Source: Rebecca billardiae RCC1528 (lineage: Eukaryota; Haptophyta). Taken from it: 64,000 nucleotides of DNA. The translations under genes were made by a program, and so were the position numbers. The notes beneath the pieces are model-generated. The model was not told where the DNA came from, did not search any database, and saw only the letters and a list, made by a program, of their open reading frames with translations. Shown piece after piece: positions 1-10,447 of this stretch; positions within the stretch are counted from its first letter, which is position 1; every line of letters starts with the position of its first letter. The DNA lies in contig OZ251244.1 in NCBI GenBank assembly GCA_965240325.2, positions 1,054,001 to 1,118,000 of the forward strand. The letters are read 5' to 3'.

Positions 1-1230
1 CCGCCTCGTTGGCGCAGGCGGGCGGCGCGAGGGCGCGAGTGGCGAGCTGCGTTGGGCAGGAGTTGGGAGTCGTCGGCTTCAGCCGCCGCGCCCGGAAAGG
101 CCGCGTCCGCCCGTCCGGTATGCGGTATCCGATTCATGCGCGCATCCCGACGCACCCGCGCGAGCTCGTTGGGCGCGCTCCGCCTCGGCCGGGCTCCCAG
201 ATGACGCCCGTGTACCCTCGCGCCGAGCCGCGTTCAGCCGCATCGGAAGCACTGGCCTCATCCCTCGGGCCTAGCTCCGCCCGGCCACGATCCGACCGAC
301 GGCGAGACCGCCACCCGACTCGGCGGCGGCGCACTCTCACGATCCCCCGAGCGGCTGCACGCCACGCCGACGGGCGAGACGGTGCCTTCGGTCGCGTGCA
401 TGGAGGCTCGCGCGAGCCTGGTGAGCATTGCGTTCAATGCCATCGGCAGTCGTGGGCCGAGTGGCCGTTTCAGCCCGCCGGCGGCGCCACCGGGCGCCGG
501 ACGCGGCACCGTGCGGTCGAGACTCGTTTGCCGACGCCGGCGGACCGTGGAGCCCATCGGGTGCGTGGCTCATCGGCCGTTCGTTGCATTCGGAAGGCGA
601 TGCCGCCATCGCCGTGGGCGAGCGCGCCGCCTCCAGCGTCGCCCATCGCGTGTACTAGTACCGCCTAGCCTGACGCGTCTGGCGGGTCAACCGTAGCGGG
701 CCGTATACTCCGTACTGTGAACTACTCTGTGTCAGTCAGTCCGAGGCCTCCAGCGGTGTCGGCTGTCAATCAAGCAGTGAGACTACTTACATCAGCTGCC
801 GGTGTCAGTGACTCATCAGCAGTCTCAGTGCGCGGTCGTGCGAAGGCGCCGAGAAGTGCGCGCATAGAGCTCGTCATTGATGCTGCGCGCTGTCTGACAC
901 TTGGCCGGATGACGACAGCCGCCGCCGGGCCCAGGGGCTGAGCAGGGCAGGGCCGCACTGCGGGGCCTCGTGCGTAGCCTCCAGCTGACGCTCCGCAGCT
1001 CAGCCGCCTCGGCCCGACGAGGCGCTGCCCACCCAGCGGGCCGCGCGCCGCAGCGCAACGTTATTGGCGCAGTGTACATGCCGCCGCCGACGCGAGCTAT
1101 CGCCGCCGTGCGGCGGAGGCCAGGGCGTTGCGCGCGCTCGTCGCGAGCGCCGAGGGCGCGTCGCGCGGCACCGGCACCGCGTCGCGGCCGGCCGCGCGCG
1201 TGGCAACCGCCGCCTGGGCGGGCCGCCCGC
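1..1230. other. GC-rich stretch without a recognisable gene
   Basis: No recognisable protein family is visible in any frame. The open frames are Arg/Pro/Ser-rich and look like chance products of high GC. The stretch ends at the 3' side of the minus-strand LZTFL1 gene, so its right part may hold that gene's 3' UTR. Confidence 0.5.
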
Positions 1231-2723
1231 CTACTCGTCGGCGGCGGGGTCGATGTCGTCCACGCCCGCGATGCCCGCCTCCTGCAGCTTGGCGCGCAGC
1301 TCCTGCGCGCCGAGCCGCGGCGGCGGCGGGCGGGCGGGCGGGCGCGGGCGCGGGCGCGCGGCGACAGGCAGCGCGATCGGTCGGTCAGTGTGTGGGGGCC
1401 GGCCGGCCGCGCGCTCGGGCGCGCGCGGCGGGCGCGCGCGCGCGCGCGCACCTTGACCAGCTCGTTCTTCTTGGCGAGCATGGTGCGCACGTTTTTGAAC
1501 TGCGACGACGCCTCGACGCGCGCGCTCAGCTGCGCCTCGGCGCCCGCGAGCTTCGCCTCAAGCTCGGAGACCGAGGCCTGCGCGCGCTCGAGCTCGGCGC
1601 GGAGGGCGGAGCCGGCGGCGGCGGCGCCGCCCGCGCCCTGCTCGCGCAGCGTCGCCGCCTCCTGCCGCGCCGCGCTCAGCTCCTTGGTGCTCGCGAGCAG
1701 CTTCGAGCGCAGCTCGTCCACCATGGGATCGCTGCCGCCGCCGCCGCCCGCGCCACCGCCCGCGCCGCCCGCGCCGCCCGCGCCGCCGCCGCCCGCCGCG
1801 CCCGCCGCCTCCTTCGCCGCGGCGAGCTCCTCGCGGCACGCCTCGAGCTCGCGGCCCAGCGCCGTCTTCTCGCGCAGCACGCCCTGCAGCTGCGCCTGCA
1901 GCTTCATCAGCTTCTCCTGCGCCGACGCCGCCGACTCCTTGGCTGAGTCGAGGTCGCGCGCCGACGTGCCAAGCGTCGGCAGCGCGCGCGCGAGCGGCTT
2001 GCCGACGTGCGCGCGCACGGCGAGGGCGCCCTTCCCGCCGGAGAGCGCGTCCTGCTCGAACGCGGCGATCGCCTTGTGCAGCCCGCCGTCCTCCGTCCGC
2101 GGGATATCCAGGCTCACGCCCGCCGCGCCGCCGCCGTCCGCGCCGCCGCCCGCGTCCGCACCCGACTGCTCGAGGACCTGCACGAGGAGGAGCGCGCTCG
2201 AGTGCGAGAGCTGCGTGAGCTCGCGCATCATGTTGGCGCGCACCGTGCCCAGCAGCCCATCCAGCAGCTCCTCCACGTCCTGCTGCGAGTACGAGTCCTC
2301 GAACAGCCTGCGCGCGCGCGCGCGGCGCGCCGAGCGCGCGCTCGTGAGCGTGCTCGAGCGCGCGCGCGCGCGCGCCGCGCCGCGCCCGGGCCGCGCGCGC
2401 GCGCACCGCGACTCGCGGAGCTCCTTGAACTCCGCGGCGACCTCGCCGATGCACTGGTCGCGCTTCCGCCTGAGGAACGCGAGGTACTCTCTGCGCCGCG
2501 CCGGCGGCGTGCGCGCGAGAGAGAGAGGCGGTTGGGAGGAGGCCGCGCGCGCGCGCGGCGCGGGTCGCGCGCGCGCGCGCGCGCGCGCGCGCTCGGGGGC
2601 GCAGGGCCGCGTGGTGCGAGGCGCGGCGCCACCGTGCCGCGCGCCCAGGGGCCCGGGCGTGAGCCCGCCGCCGCGCCGCGCGCACCGCACGTGCTGCTGC
2701 GACTCGTCGCTCAGGTCCGCCAT
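1231..2723 (-). CDS. LZTFL1: LZTFL1 (BBS17) ciliary trafficking regulator, 4 exons
   Basis: Leucine-zipper transcription factor-like 1. In animals this cytosolic coiled-coil protein binds the BBSome and controls its entry into cilia. Exon model on the minus strand: 2723-2691, 2486-2407, 2307-1452 and 1302-1231, giving 346 aa (human protein about 299) in one closed frame. Introns are GT-AG; two of the three end CAG. Recognition rests on collinear similarity: the N-terminus with YLAFLRRKR, the FKELRESRLFEDSYS segment spanning the second splice junction, VEELLDGL, a long coiled coil, and the C-terminal FKNVRTMLAKKNELVKELR. A Gly-rich insertion near residue 230 is absent from the animal protein. 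The first acceptor (GAGAG before TAC) is the least certain junction. The gene implies a ciliated or flagellated stage. Confidence 0.85.
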
Positions 2724-2859
2724 GGCTGCCGCGGGAGCCGCTCGCCAAAGGAGAGTTCACGCGCCGCCAACCGGTACGACGACAGTAAGTAAGCTTTTAC
2801 AACGGTAGATGGTTGGGCGCTACTCAGACTCACTAGTACAGCCGCCAAGGTCGCACTGG

Positions 2860-4134
2860 CTAGGGCGGGTCGAAGACGCGCACGCCGTACGCGCGCAGCG
2901 CCGCGCCGCCGTCCGCGCGCAGGCAGTAGCGGCCGACGAGCCGCGGCGCGCCGGCGGGCGGCGCGCCGCAGCGGCACTCGCCGGCGGCGGCGGCGCGCTG
3001 CCACGCGCCGCCGTGCAGCGCGCACGCGCGGCGCGCGACAAAGCTGCCGATGCCGGCGAGCGCCTCGGCGCCGAGCGCCTCGGCCAGGTCGCGCGCGCGG
3101 TTGAAGTGCCCCGCGCCGCGCGCGTGCACGCACAGCGCGGTCGGCGCGGCGCAGCCGCGGCCCGCGGCGCACGCCATCCGGGCGCCGCTCGGCGGCGGCC
3201 GCGCGAGCGCGCCGAGCGCGCCGGCGGGCTCGGCGCAGCCGTTGGCGCGCGCCCACGCGGCGAACGCGGCGGCGGCGCCGGCGCACGGGCGCCCGGCCGC
3301 GCGCGCCGCCTCCTCGATCCCGCAGCAGCACGCGCCGCCGTCCCCGCCGCCGGCGGCACCGGCGTAACCGCCGTCGCCGCCGCCGCAGCCGCAGCCGCCG
3401 AACCGGACGTACTTGTCGTCGACGGCGTGGTGGAGCAGCAGCGCGGTGGGCCGGCGGACGGTGGCGTTGAGGGCGCCGGCCGGCACGGCGCCCGCGGAGG
3501 ACGCCGCCGCGCGCAGGTGGGCCGCCGTGTACCCGGCGATGCCGACCGCGCCGGCGAGGAGCGCGGACGTGTGCGCGAGCTCGGTCGCAAGGAAGCCGCC
3601 GTTGCTCCAGCCGAGGGCGAAGAGCGCCTCGGGGCTGGCGGGGCGGATCGCGCGGAGCGCGTGCGCCAGCACCTCCGCCGCGTACGCGCGGTCGTCCACG
3701 CGCGCCGCCAGCGCCGGGCCGCAGCACTCGTTCGCGCTCCACGAGCGGTTGGTCGGGATTCCGGCGAGAAGGACGAGCCCGCGCGCGTCGGCGAGGTCGT
3801 AGAGCGCGGCGGCGACGTGGTGGGCGGCGCAGCCGTAGCAGCCGAGCGTGAGCAGCACGGGCGCGCTGCGCGCCGCGCGCGCCGCGCACACCGACGGCGG
3901 CAGCCACGCGAGGTAGCCGCGCGCGCCCGCGCGCGCCGGCGCGAGCGGCGCGAGCGCGCGCCGCGGCAGCCGCGCGCACAGCGCGTCCGTCACGTCGCCG
4001 GCGGCGTCCGGCGCGGGCGGCGCGGCGAGCGCGCGCGCGTCGGGCCGCGCCGGGCCGTCGGCGCGCGCGCGCGCGCGCGCGAGCGCGCCGAGGAGGAGGA
4101 GGAGGCACGCGGCGCCGATGAGCCGGGGCGCCAT
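2860..4134 (-). CDS. Secreted LpqC/PHB-depolymerase-like alpha/beta hydrolase
   Basis: 424-aa alpha/beta-hydrolase of the poly(3-hydroxybutyrate) depolymerase / LpqC / feruloyl-esterase group. The chosen ATG starts a clear signal peptide (MAPRLIGAAC followed by a Leu run), so secretion is expected; the open frame continues 48 codons upstream without a better start. The nucleophile elbow GWSNGG puts the catalytic Ser at residue 177, with candidate acid Asp239 or Asp240 in HHAVDDKYVRF and His343 in GAGHFN. Many Cys residues, including a CGCGGG cluster near 248 and a Cys-rich tail, suggest disulfides in an extracellular enzyme. No intron is needed. The substrate cannot be read from sequence; ester cleavage of polymers or wall phenolics is usual for the family. 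Confidence 0.7.
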   Translation of the reverse strand: MAPRLIGAACLLLLLGALARARARADGPARPDARALAAPPAPDAAGDVTDALCARLPRRALAPLAPARAGARGYLAWLPPSVCAARAARSAPVLLTLGCYGCAAHHVAAALYDLADARGLVLLAGIPTNRSWSANECCGPALAARVDDRAYAAEVLAHALRAIRPASPEALFALGWSNGGFLATELAHTSALLAGAVGIAGYTAAHLRAAASSAGAVPAGALNATVRRPTALLLHHAVDDKYVRFGGCGCGGGDGGYAGAAGGGDGGACCCGIEEAARAAGRPCAGAAAAFAAWARANGCAEPAGALGALARPPPSGARMACAAGRGCAAPTALCVHARGAGHFNRARDLAEALGAEALAGIGSFVARRACALHGGAWQRAAAAGECRCGAPPAGAPRLVGRYCLRADGGAALRAYGVRVFDPP

Positions 4135-4619
4135 CGTGCCGCCGTCCCGATCTGTGCCGAAGGACGCTGGACGCATCCGGCCGGCGGCCGTCCGCCCCGC
4201 CCGCCCGTTGGCAAGTCTTTGACGAGCGGCGGCGCGGAGCTGGGCGCACGCGACGCGCGCGTCTGGGAGGCGTGCCATCAGCGCGGCGAGGAGGACGGGG
4301 TCCAGCCCGAGCCTACGATGATGCTCGGTGGCACACCACGTCGGCTGCTTGCCGGCCGTTCAGAAGGCGAGTCCTTGCCGCGCGTGCAGCACGGCCACGG
4401 GAGTGTAAACGGCGCACCGGGCCCAGGCGGAGTTTGAGCGCGCGCGGCTGCTCCGCCAGCAGGGGAGAGAAAGAGGCGTGGCCGCGCCGGCCGAGCGGAC
4501 CACGCTAGACTGTTGCACGGGTCACCATGGCCAGGGCCGGAGGGAGCGAGCCGGCGAGCGCCGCTGCCGCGCACTCGGTGCCCAGGGCTAACGGCTCGAA
4601 ATCACGTCACAAACACCGT

Positions 4620-4850
4620 GGTTGGGTGGTGGCCGAGTGGTGGTCGTTGCGGGGCGCGCACCGTACGAGCTGACCCGCGCCGCCGCCGAGTACTATAGAG
4701 CGTGCGCCGACCGGAGGCGTTCACACGGCTGTCGACCGAGCACGCGCAGCCGGCGCGGCCGGCAGCACGCGGACTCACGTCAGAGGCCGGGTGTTGAATA
4801 AGTTGAGGGGCTCCGCGCCCTCGAAGCCCCGAAGGCCGAATCTGCCACTC
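4620..4850 (+). repeat. Diverged tRNA-Leu-derived repeat unit
   Basis: Begins GGTTGGG with a slightly expanded A-box region (GGCCGAGTGG), then the GC-rich body and the gtgttgaataag...ctccgcgccctcgaagcccc tail seen in the units near 9.05 kb and 21.5-22.1 kb. It belongs to the same family as the 222-bp array at 22175-23949. Confidence 0.6.
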
Positions 4851-4893
4851 ATCAGCTGACTGACTGGCATGACGCCTCGGCTGCCCTAACACG

Positions 4894-4938
<45 letters not shown>

Positions 4939-4999
4939 ATATATATATATATATTATATGACTCTCTCTCTAGCTCTCTCTCTCTCTCTCTCTCTCTCT
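4894..4999. repeat. Compound (CA)n-(AT)n-(CT)n microsatellite
   Basis: About 21 CA units (4894-4936), an AT-rich run (4937-4959), then interrupted CT repeats (4961-4999). Confidence 0.95.
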
Positions 5000-5034
5000 A
5001 CTGCTTTATTAATAATGAATCCGTGCGCACTCAT

Positions 5035-8000
5035 CGTCAGGCCGAGCAGCAGCGCACATATCATCCTGATACGGCTGACTTATTGCCGCCGCGCGCCAGT
5101 AGAAGTTGGGCGACTTGGCGGGCGTCAACGCGCGGCGGGCGGCACTTCTCACTCATCACGCGTCATCATCACATCACTGGCTCGTCATGCGGCTGTGGAC
5201 GGGCGGCCACCGCGCGGCGTCAGGCCCCGCGTGCCGTCCCCGCGACTGCTCGGTAGTGGCTGTAGATGGCGGTCGTGCTGCATGTTGTACATTCGAGCAG
5301 CAGTAGTCGGGCTGTCGGCATGATCGCCTTGCTGCGGCGGCTAACACGCTTGGCGCAACATGTACGCCTCAGAGGGTAAGAGTTTGGGTCGGCGCAGGTC
5401 ATGGCCGTGATGAATGAGGCGACGACGGGGGCCGCGACCCGGACTCCGCTACACGGCGGGAGTAGCCTTGACTGTGAAGGGGACTTGATTCAGAGCAAGT
5501 AGTGCGCACGAGTCGGAGTAGGGCTGCTTGCAGCAGTGGCTGCCTTTGCAGCGCCGGAGCGGTGCGCGTACCCGTAGTAGTGCTGCTTGATGGCCACGGC
5601 CACGGCGCCTAGGGCAACGGCGGCCATGCCGACTCCTGCCAGCATGCCGACCACCGCTCCGCCTGCGTGCGGCTGCGACAGCGCGTGCGACACCGGCAGA
5701 CCGCGAGGAGCTGGCTCGGCGCGCGCCGCAATGAGGGAGGGCTCGAAGAGCTCGGCGGGGAGGCCAGGGGTGAGCCGGCGAAGCAGCGTCTCGGCGCCAT
5801 GCCCGAGTGTCCCCAGGCCGGTGGTCAGGTCGTAGCCGACCGTAGCGTTGTAGCGCACGGCGGGGTTGTAGCACGAGCTGTACGGCCGCGGCTTCGCGGG
5901 GAAGGCCGGCGCGCCGTAATCGCCCCAGCCGTTGTTGCCGACGGTCACGTCATAGAAGGCGGGGGCGGCCGAGCCCGCCGTCTCCGCGTGCGCGCGGTAC
6001 AGCAGCGGGTTGATCCAGCCGAAGCGCTCGCCCGTGAACGCGAGCGAGATCAGGCCGGCCATCACGGGCGATGCGATCGACGTGCCAAACACACAGGTCT
6101 CCGCACCCCCGAAGACGATGGCAAAGTTGGCGCCGACCGCGGCCACGTCCGGATAGGTCCGCGCGCGCGGCGCCGGGCTGCCGAGCTGCCAGGAGAAGTC
6201 GTAGCCGGCGTCGGCCGTGAACACATCGCTGATGCCGCCTCCGCTCGTGATCGTCGCCGGCCCCGCCGCGCCCGGGACGCCGTCCGCCATCGTCGTCGTC
6301 TCGCACTCGCGGCAGCCCAGCCCGGCCTCGAATGTGGTCGCTCCCACGGCCGTCACCCACGGGCACGACGCCGGGAACTCGGGGCGGTACGCGTTGCACG
6401 CGTAGCTGCCGTTCCTCGCGCCCGAGCAGCCGCCGTCGCCGCTCGAGGCGAACGTCGTGATTCCCGCGAGCGCGAGCACGTACAGCTCGTCACAGACCGC
6501 GCGCAGCGCCTCCTTCTGCCCCTCGGTCACGGTGTAGCCCGGGGCGCTGCCGAGCGGCTCGGCGCCGGCGTCGTAGCCCTCGGGCGCGCCGTACGAGATG
6601 GAGAGGAAGTCGGGCGTCGGCCCCGCCGCCTCGTCGCGCTCGACGAGCGTGTGCACGTACTGCACGAGCGCCGTGGTGAAGCCGCTCTGGATCTCGCTCA
6701 GCATGGTGAGGCCTGTGCCAAGGCTCACAAACTCGCCCTCCGCGTGCTGGTTGACCGTGAGCGCTGCCTGCACGTCCAGCGCCGCCTCCTGATCGACATT
6801 GGAAGTGCAGCTGGTGCACAGCCCGCTCGAGACGCCGTCCGCCGTGTACACCGCGGTCACGCGCGCGCTCGTCCGCGCGCCAGTCCGCGCCTGCAGGCAC
6901 AGCAGGTCGGCCGGGTCGAACTGCGCGCCCGACGTGCCCGGCGAGAACTCGACGAGCCCGATGCGCGCGCGCGCAGCCGACGCGTTGAAGGTCGGGTTCA
7001 CGCCGTACGAGTTGGCGAGCGCGCGCCACGTGACGGACTGGTACTGCTCGATGCGCTCGACGACTGCCTCCGCGGTGCACGCCGCCGGCAGGGCGTCCAC
7101 GCCCAGCGGTGGCGGGTGGGTGACGCGCGCCGGCGTGCTCGGCGCCGCGCCGAGCAGCCGCAGGTCAAAGAGCGCGCCCATGCAGTGCGCGTCGGTGGGG
7201 ATGGGCGTGCCCTCGATGGTCTCCGCCGCGAGGTCGACGACCTTTTGGAGCGGCCACGCGTCAAACGCCGCGGTCGACTCGGCGCTCGGCTGGGTGCCGT
7301 TGCACACCATCTGCTTGTTCTTCATGCCGGTGCCGGACGCCTGCGCGGTGGCGCACACGAGCGCAAGCACGTTGGCCTTGGCGGGCGGGCCCTCGAGGAC
7401 GGCGTAGCGCCCGCCGAGCAGGCGCCGGGCCACGGTGAAGCCGATGGCCTCGTACAGCCCGAGCTCGTGCGCGGCGGCCTCCGCCGAGCAGCTCAGCTCG
7501 ATCCGCTCGGCTGCGGCGGACAGGCTGAGGTAGTGACGGCTCGCCGCGACGCGCGCGAGCTCGGCCGCGTCCGTCTGGTGGCGCGCACGGCGGAGCGCGA
7601 GGGTGAACTGCACGCGTGCTGCCCCGCCTGCCGCGGGGTCGGCACCGAGCGCGAGTGCGGGTAGGCTGGCGAGCATCAGCCATGCGGCGGCGCGTGTGCC
7701 ACGCGAGCCCATGCCGTCGTCGTACGTAGTCGCGGAGGTCGACGAGGAGCGCGCGCTTAATTGGCTGATGAGGCTCGCGTGGCCGGGTTGAGTGCTCACG
7801 AACCACGCTCGCGGTGTATTTTCGTGCAACAACCACATGGAAAGTTCTGGACTTGACGAATGACTGAATCTCGATCAGCTTCGTTGGCACGCGCTATAGT
7901 ATTTGTTTCGTCGTTGATTGGGCACGATTGTAAAGTGCTTGTCGTGCTGTCAAATCTCGCCTGCCTGAGCTGTACATGTGCGTCTCTCATATTCTTAGTC

Positions 8001-8290
8001 AACTGTACGAATTTTTCCGGCGGCGCTACCATCGGCGACGGCTTCATGGGCGGTGACAGTTGGCGGGCGTCAATCTCGCCTGCCTGAGCTGTGTGCGTCT
8101 CTTATTCTTAGTCAACTGTACCTTCGAAACGACGTCGACGTCCTTCCCACTACGTAGATGGATATGGATAGATAGATTTGTGCTTCGTCAAATACATTGT
8201 ACAGTGTGTTGCCCATAAGCACCGCTGCCAGCAAGGCCCGCTGCCAGGTTCTTTTTGGGTACTCATCACGGGCAAGTTGGGTAGCCGTAA
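5035..8290. repeat. Segmental duplication, copy 1 (S53 protease block)
   Basis: This block is repeated in the same orientation at about 18180-21230. The protease coding part is nearly identical. The flanks match in patches: 5035-5470 against 18180-18610, 7840-7915 against 20995-21068, and 8108-8290 against 21079-21220, with many indels. Confidence 0.85.
5490..7712 (-). CDS. S53 sedolisin (TPP1-like) membrane-anchored serine protease, copy 1
   Basis: 740-aa type I membrane peptidase of family S53 (sedolisin / tripeptidyl-peptidase I). Signal peptide 1-23, then a pro-kumamolisin-like prodomain to about 210. The catalytic set is visible: Glu309 and Asp313 in DQEAALDV, oxyanion Asp426 in FASSGDGG, and nucleophile Ser545 in GTSIASP. 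Calcium-site aspartates fit FYDVTVG (588) and GYDLTTG (628). A hydrophobic segment at 685-707 and a short basic tail follow, so the catalytic part should face a vesicle lumen or the outside. I chose the ATG at 7712 because it starts the signal peptide; the frame is open 42 codons further. No intron. Differs from copy 2 only in the catalytic half. Confidence 0.88.
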   Translation of the reverse strand: MGSRGTRAAAWLMLASLPALALGADPAAGGAARVQFTLALRRARHQTDAAELARVAASRHYLSLSAAAERIELSCSAEAAAHELGLYEAIGFTVARRLLGGRYAVLEGPPAKANVLALVCATAQASGTGMKNKQMVCNGTQPSAESTAAFDAWPLQKVVDLAAETIEGTPIPTDAHCMGALFDLRLLGAAPSTPARVTHPPPLGVDALPAACTAEAVVERIEQYQSVTWRALANSYGVNPTFNASAARARIGLVEFSPGTSGAQFDPADLLCLQARTGARTSARVTAVYTADGVSSGLCTSCTSNVDQEAALDVQAALTVNQHAEGEFVSLGTGLTMLSEIQSGFTTALVQYVHTLVERDEAAGPTPDFLSISYGAPEGYDAGAEPLGSAPGYTVTEGQKEALRAVCDELYVLALAGITTFASSGDGGCSGARNGSYACNAYRPEFPASCPWVTAVGATTFEAGLGCRECETTTMADGVPGAAGPATITSGGGISDVFTADAGYDFSWQLGSPAPRARTYPDVAAVGANFAIVFGGAETCVFGTSIASPVMAGLISLAFTGERFGWINPLLYRAHAETAGSAAPAFYDVTVGNNGWGDYGAPAFPAKPRPYSSCYNPAVRYNATVGYDLTTGLGTLGHGAETLLRRLTPGLPAELFEPSLIAARAEPAPRGLPVSHALSQPHAGGAVVGMLAGVGMAAVALGAVAVAIKQHYYGYAHRSGAAKAATAASSPTPTRAHYLL

Positions 8291-9049
8291 GCCGTGGGCG
8301 GCGTCAAGTGGATTACAGGTCGTCGATGGTTCAGAAGGAATTCGATGAGGGCAGAATGATCTGAGACAAAATCCCGGAGCGTGTTTTGCGCTCGACCACG
8401 ATGGCGCTCACGCCCATCGCGCACGTCGTTGTGGAGGGCATCAGACGAAGACTTCAAGCTGCGAGTCTCGTGGGCTAACTCCATGCCGCTGCGAGGAGCA
8501 CGAGCCCCATCAAGTTATCCTCACTTTGGGTGGGGGAGGGCAATAATTTGAGACAAACCGCGTGCGCGCACGCCCGAAGGGCTCACCATGACTGGGGAGA
8601 GCAAGCTTCCCATGGGCTCTTGACGCGTATCTGGCGTCCCTATACTACCTCCCATGGCATGGCCAGCCGTCAGGTTGGCGTGGCCCTTGTAGTAGTAGAC
8701 TACCTTGCTCACGTCACTGAAGGGCACAGTGCATCGCGGTTCGCGGGCGTCTCACAGTGGCGGGGCATGTTTGGCGGCTACGTTTGGTGCGTGCAGGCCA
8801 GGCGTGGGCAGCGGAGCAGCCGGCAAACGAGCGGAGGTGCCAGGCATGCACCTTGGGCACCCATGCGACGCGCCTCGACAGACTTGCGTCCACCTCACCG
8901 GGCGCTGTAGCGCGTGCGAGGCGGGCGCCATGCACCAAGCCCAGTGGGCACTACTGGGCCGCCACTGGGCCGCCGCCTTTGTCTCAAAGTGCCCTCTGTC
9001 TCATTCTGCCCTCATCGACCTGTAGTGTGCGTCTTAGTAAATAACCGCG

Positions 9050-9370
9050 AGTGTGTCGTATGGCGGGGCTGCGCGCGCTGCACTGCCCCGCGCTGCGCCG
9101 ACGCCGAGGCCCGCTGCCCGGTCCCGGCGAGGGCTCGTAGAGCGTGCGCCGACCGGAGGCAGTCACGCGGCTGTCGACCGAGCACGACTGGCACGCGCGG
9201 CCGGCGCGGCCGGCAGCACGCTGACTCACGTCGGAGGCAGGGTGTTGATGGGCTCCGCTCGAAGCCCCGAATCCACACACGTTGGATGGCCGAGCTGGTC
9301 GTGGCGGGCGCACGTGTACCGCGTGCTGCCACTCGCGCCGCCAGCCTGGCCAGAGGGTCGAGCGATGCGA
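9050..9370 (+). repeat. Diverged tRNA-Leu-derived repeat, one and a half units
   Basis: The 9060-9280 part matches the diverged units at 21.5-22.1 kb (ctgcactgccccgcgctgcg, then gagcgtgcgccgaccggagg, then tgttgatgggctccgctc). A new unit begins at 9281 with gttggatggccgagctggtc, keeping the tRNA A-box, and decays by about 9370. Confidence 0.6.
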
Positions 9371-9747
9371 CTACCGGCTAATGATGGAGCCGCGCGCGCT
9401 ACGCGCGCCGCTGCTGTGCGCCGCTGCGCGGCATTCCGCCACGACCACTGCGGTGGCGGCGCGCGCGCGTCGACGCCAGTGGACTCGCTCGGTGCGTCGT
9501 CGAGGGCTTCCGCTCCGGGCGATGCAGAGTGATGCTGGGCGATAATGAGGGGGGGGGGCGACTGTGAGGAGCGCTGATGATAATCTGCCTGCTGAGCTGG
9601 TGTTTGTCATATCCCTTACTCCTACTAGCTACAGTATGAGTACTGCTGCTAGTTGGTGACCGATATCTGCTACAGCTGACTGACTCTGACAGTGACGCCT
9701 GCTGCCCGTTGCATAATGCATGCCAGCACCACGACGTTATTAACAAT

Positions 9748-9751
<4 letters not shown>

Positions 9752-9779
<28 letters not shown>
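9752..9779. repeat. (AT)n microsatellite, target of the copia insertion
   Basis: An uninterrupted AT run directly abuts the 5' LTR, and AT-repeat sequence resumes directly after the 3' LTR at 16933. The element therefore inserted inside an AT microsatellite, which hides the exact target-site duplication (atata fits on both sides). Confidence 0.85.
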
Positions 9780-9784
<5 letters not shown>

Positions 9785-10391
9785 AGCTGACGCAGCCTGG
9801 GACGCGCATCTCAGCAGATGGCGTCGCCGCTGGGACGTCAGGGCCGGCGCCGCACCAGGCGGGCCGGCGTCATCAGCTACGGAGCAGTGGCTGGCTGGCG
9901 GCGCGCGCGCGCGGCGCGCGCGGCGGCAGGAGCGCGAGCGCAGCAGCGCTGGCGCGGATCGACGTGGACGCGGAGCGCGGACGCGGCAGCGCGGACGCGG
10001 AGCGACACGGACGCGGCGCGTGCGCGGGCGGTACGGCCCGGCGCAGCGCGACACGGTGACGTCGCACGGGCATGGCCCGGACGCCATCGTGGGAGTCCAT
10101 CCAGATTTCCACTTTCGGAAAAGTGGGAATCCGGCTGAGGGCGGACGGACGAGGACGTCCGGGAGTTACGTCGGGACGGGCGGGTTTTCGGGAAGGTAAC
10201 GCATTCCCCGGAGCCGGCCGCGACGTGGTCACCCCGCGACCAAAAAAGGTCGGCGGGAGGTTAGCTTGTCTTCGTAAAGGAGCGAAGGGAAGGAGGTTGC
10301 CTCTCGTGGTCGACATCGACGACGCGCCCGAGGACGCGCCGGTGAGCTCTTAGCAGGGCTCGAGACGCTCGGAGCTCGCGTTTACCCAATA
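9780..10391 (+). repeat. 5' LTR of copia element
   Basis: Begins TGTTGAGCTGACGC and ends in tttacccaata. The last three bases could belong outside the LTR if the canonical CA end (position 10388) is used. The same 612 bases recur at 16321-16932. Confidence 0.93.
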
Positions 10392-10447
10392 TGCATGCAG
10401 CGATCGGGAGGGATCGTACGCGCGGCGCTTTCTCATCGATCGCGCCG

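Larger units (their letters stand above)
4135..5489. other. Intergenic repeats between esterase and S53 protease
   Basis: No gene is recognised here. The stretch holds one diverged tRNA-Leu-derived repeat unit, a compound CA/AT/CT microsatellite, and from about 5035 the downstream flank of the segmental duplication that carries the S53 protease. Confidence 0.55.
7713..9779. other. Intergenic, no gene recognised
   Basis: Holds the upstream part of the duplicated S53 block (to about 8290) and a local direct duplication: tctcgcctgcctgagctgt...cttagtcaactgtac occurs at about 7955-8010 and again at 8070-8121. A tRNA-derived repeat follows at 9.05-9.37 kb, then an AT microsatellite. Lower GC than the genic parts; no conserved protein seen. 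Confidence 0.5.

Noticed and set aside
970-2808. 612-aa plus-strand ORF opposite LZTFL1
   Set aside because: Shadow of the minus-strand gene in GC-rich DNA; low-complexity Ala/Arg/Ser with no domain.
5667-7664. 665-aa and 722-aa plus-strand ORFs opposite both S53 protease genes
   Set aside because: Antisense shadows rich in Arg/His/Val; no domain, and the sense strand carries a full catalytic protein.
9780-10391. ORFs of 93-147 aa within the LTRs
   Set aside because: Identical in both LTRs simply because the LTRs are identical; no gene expected there.
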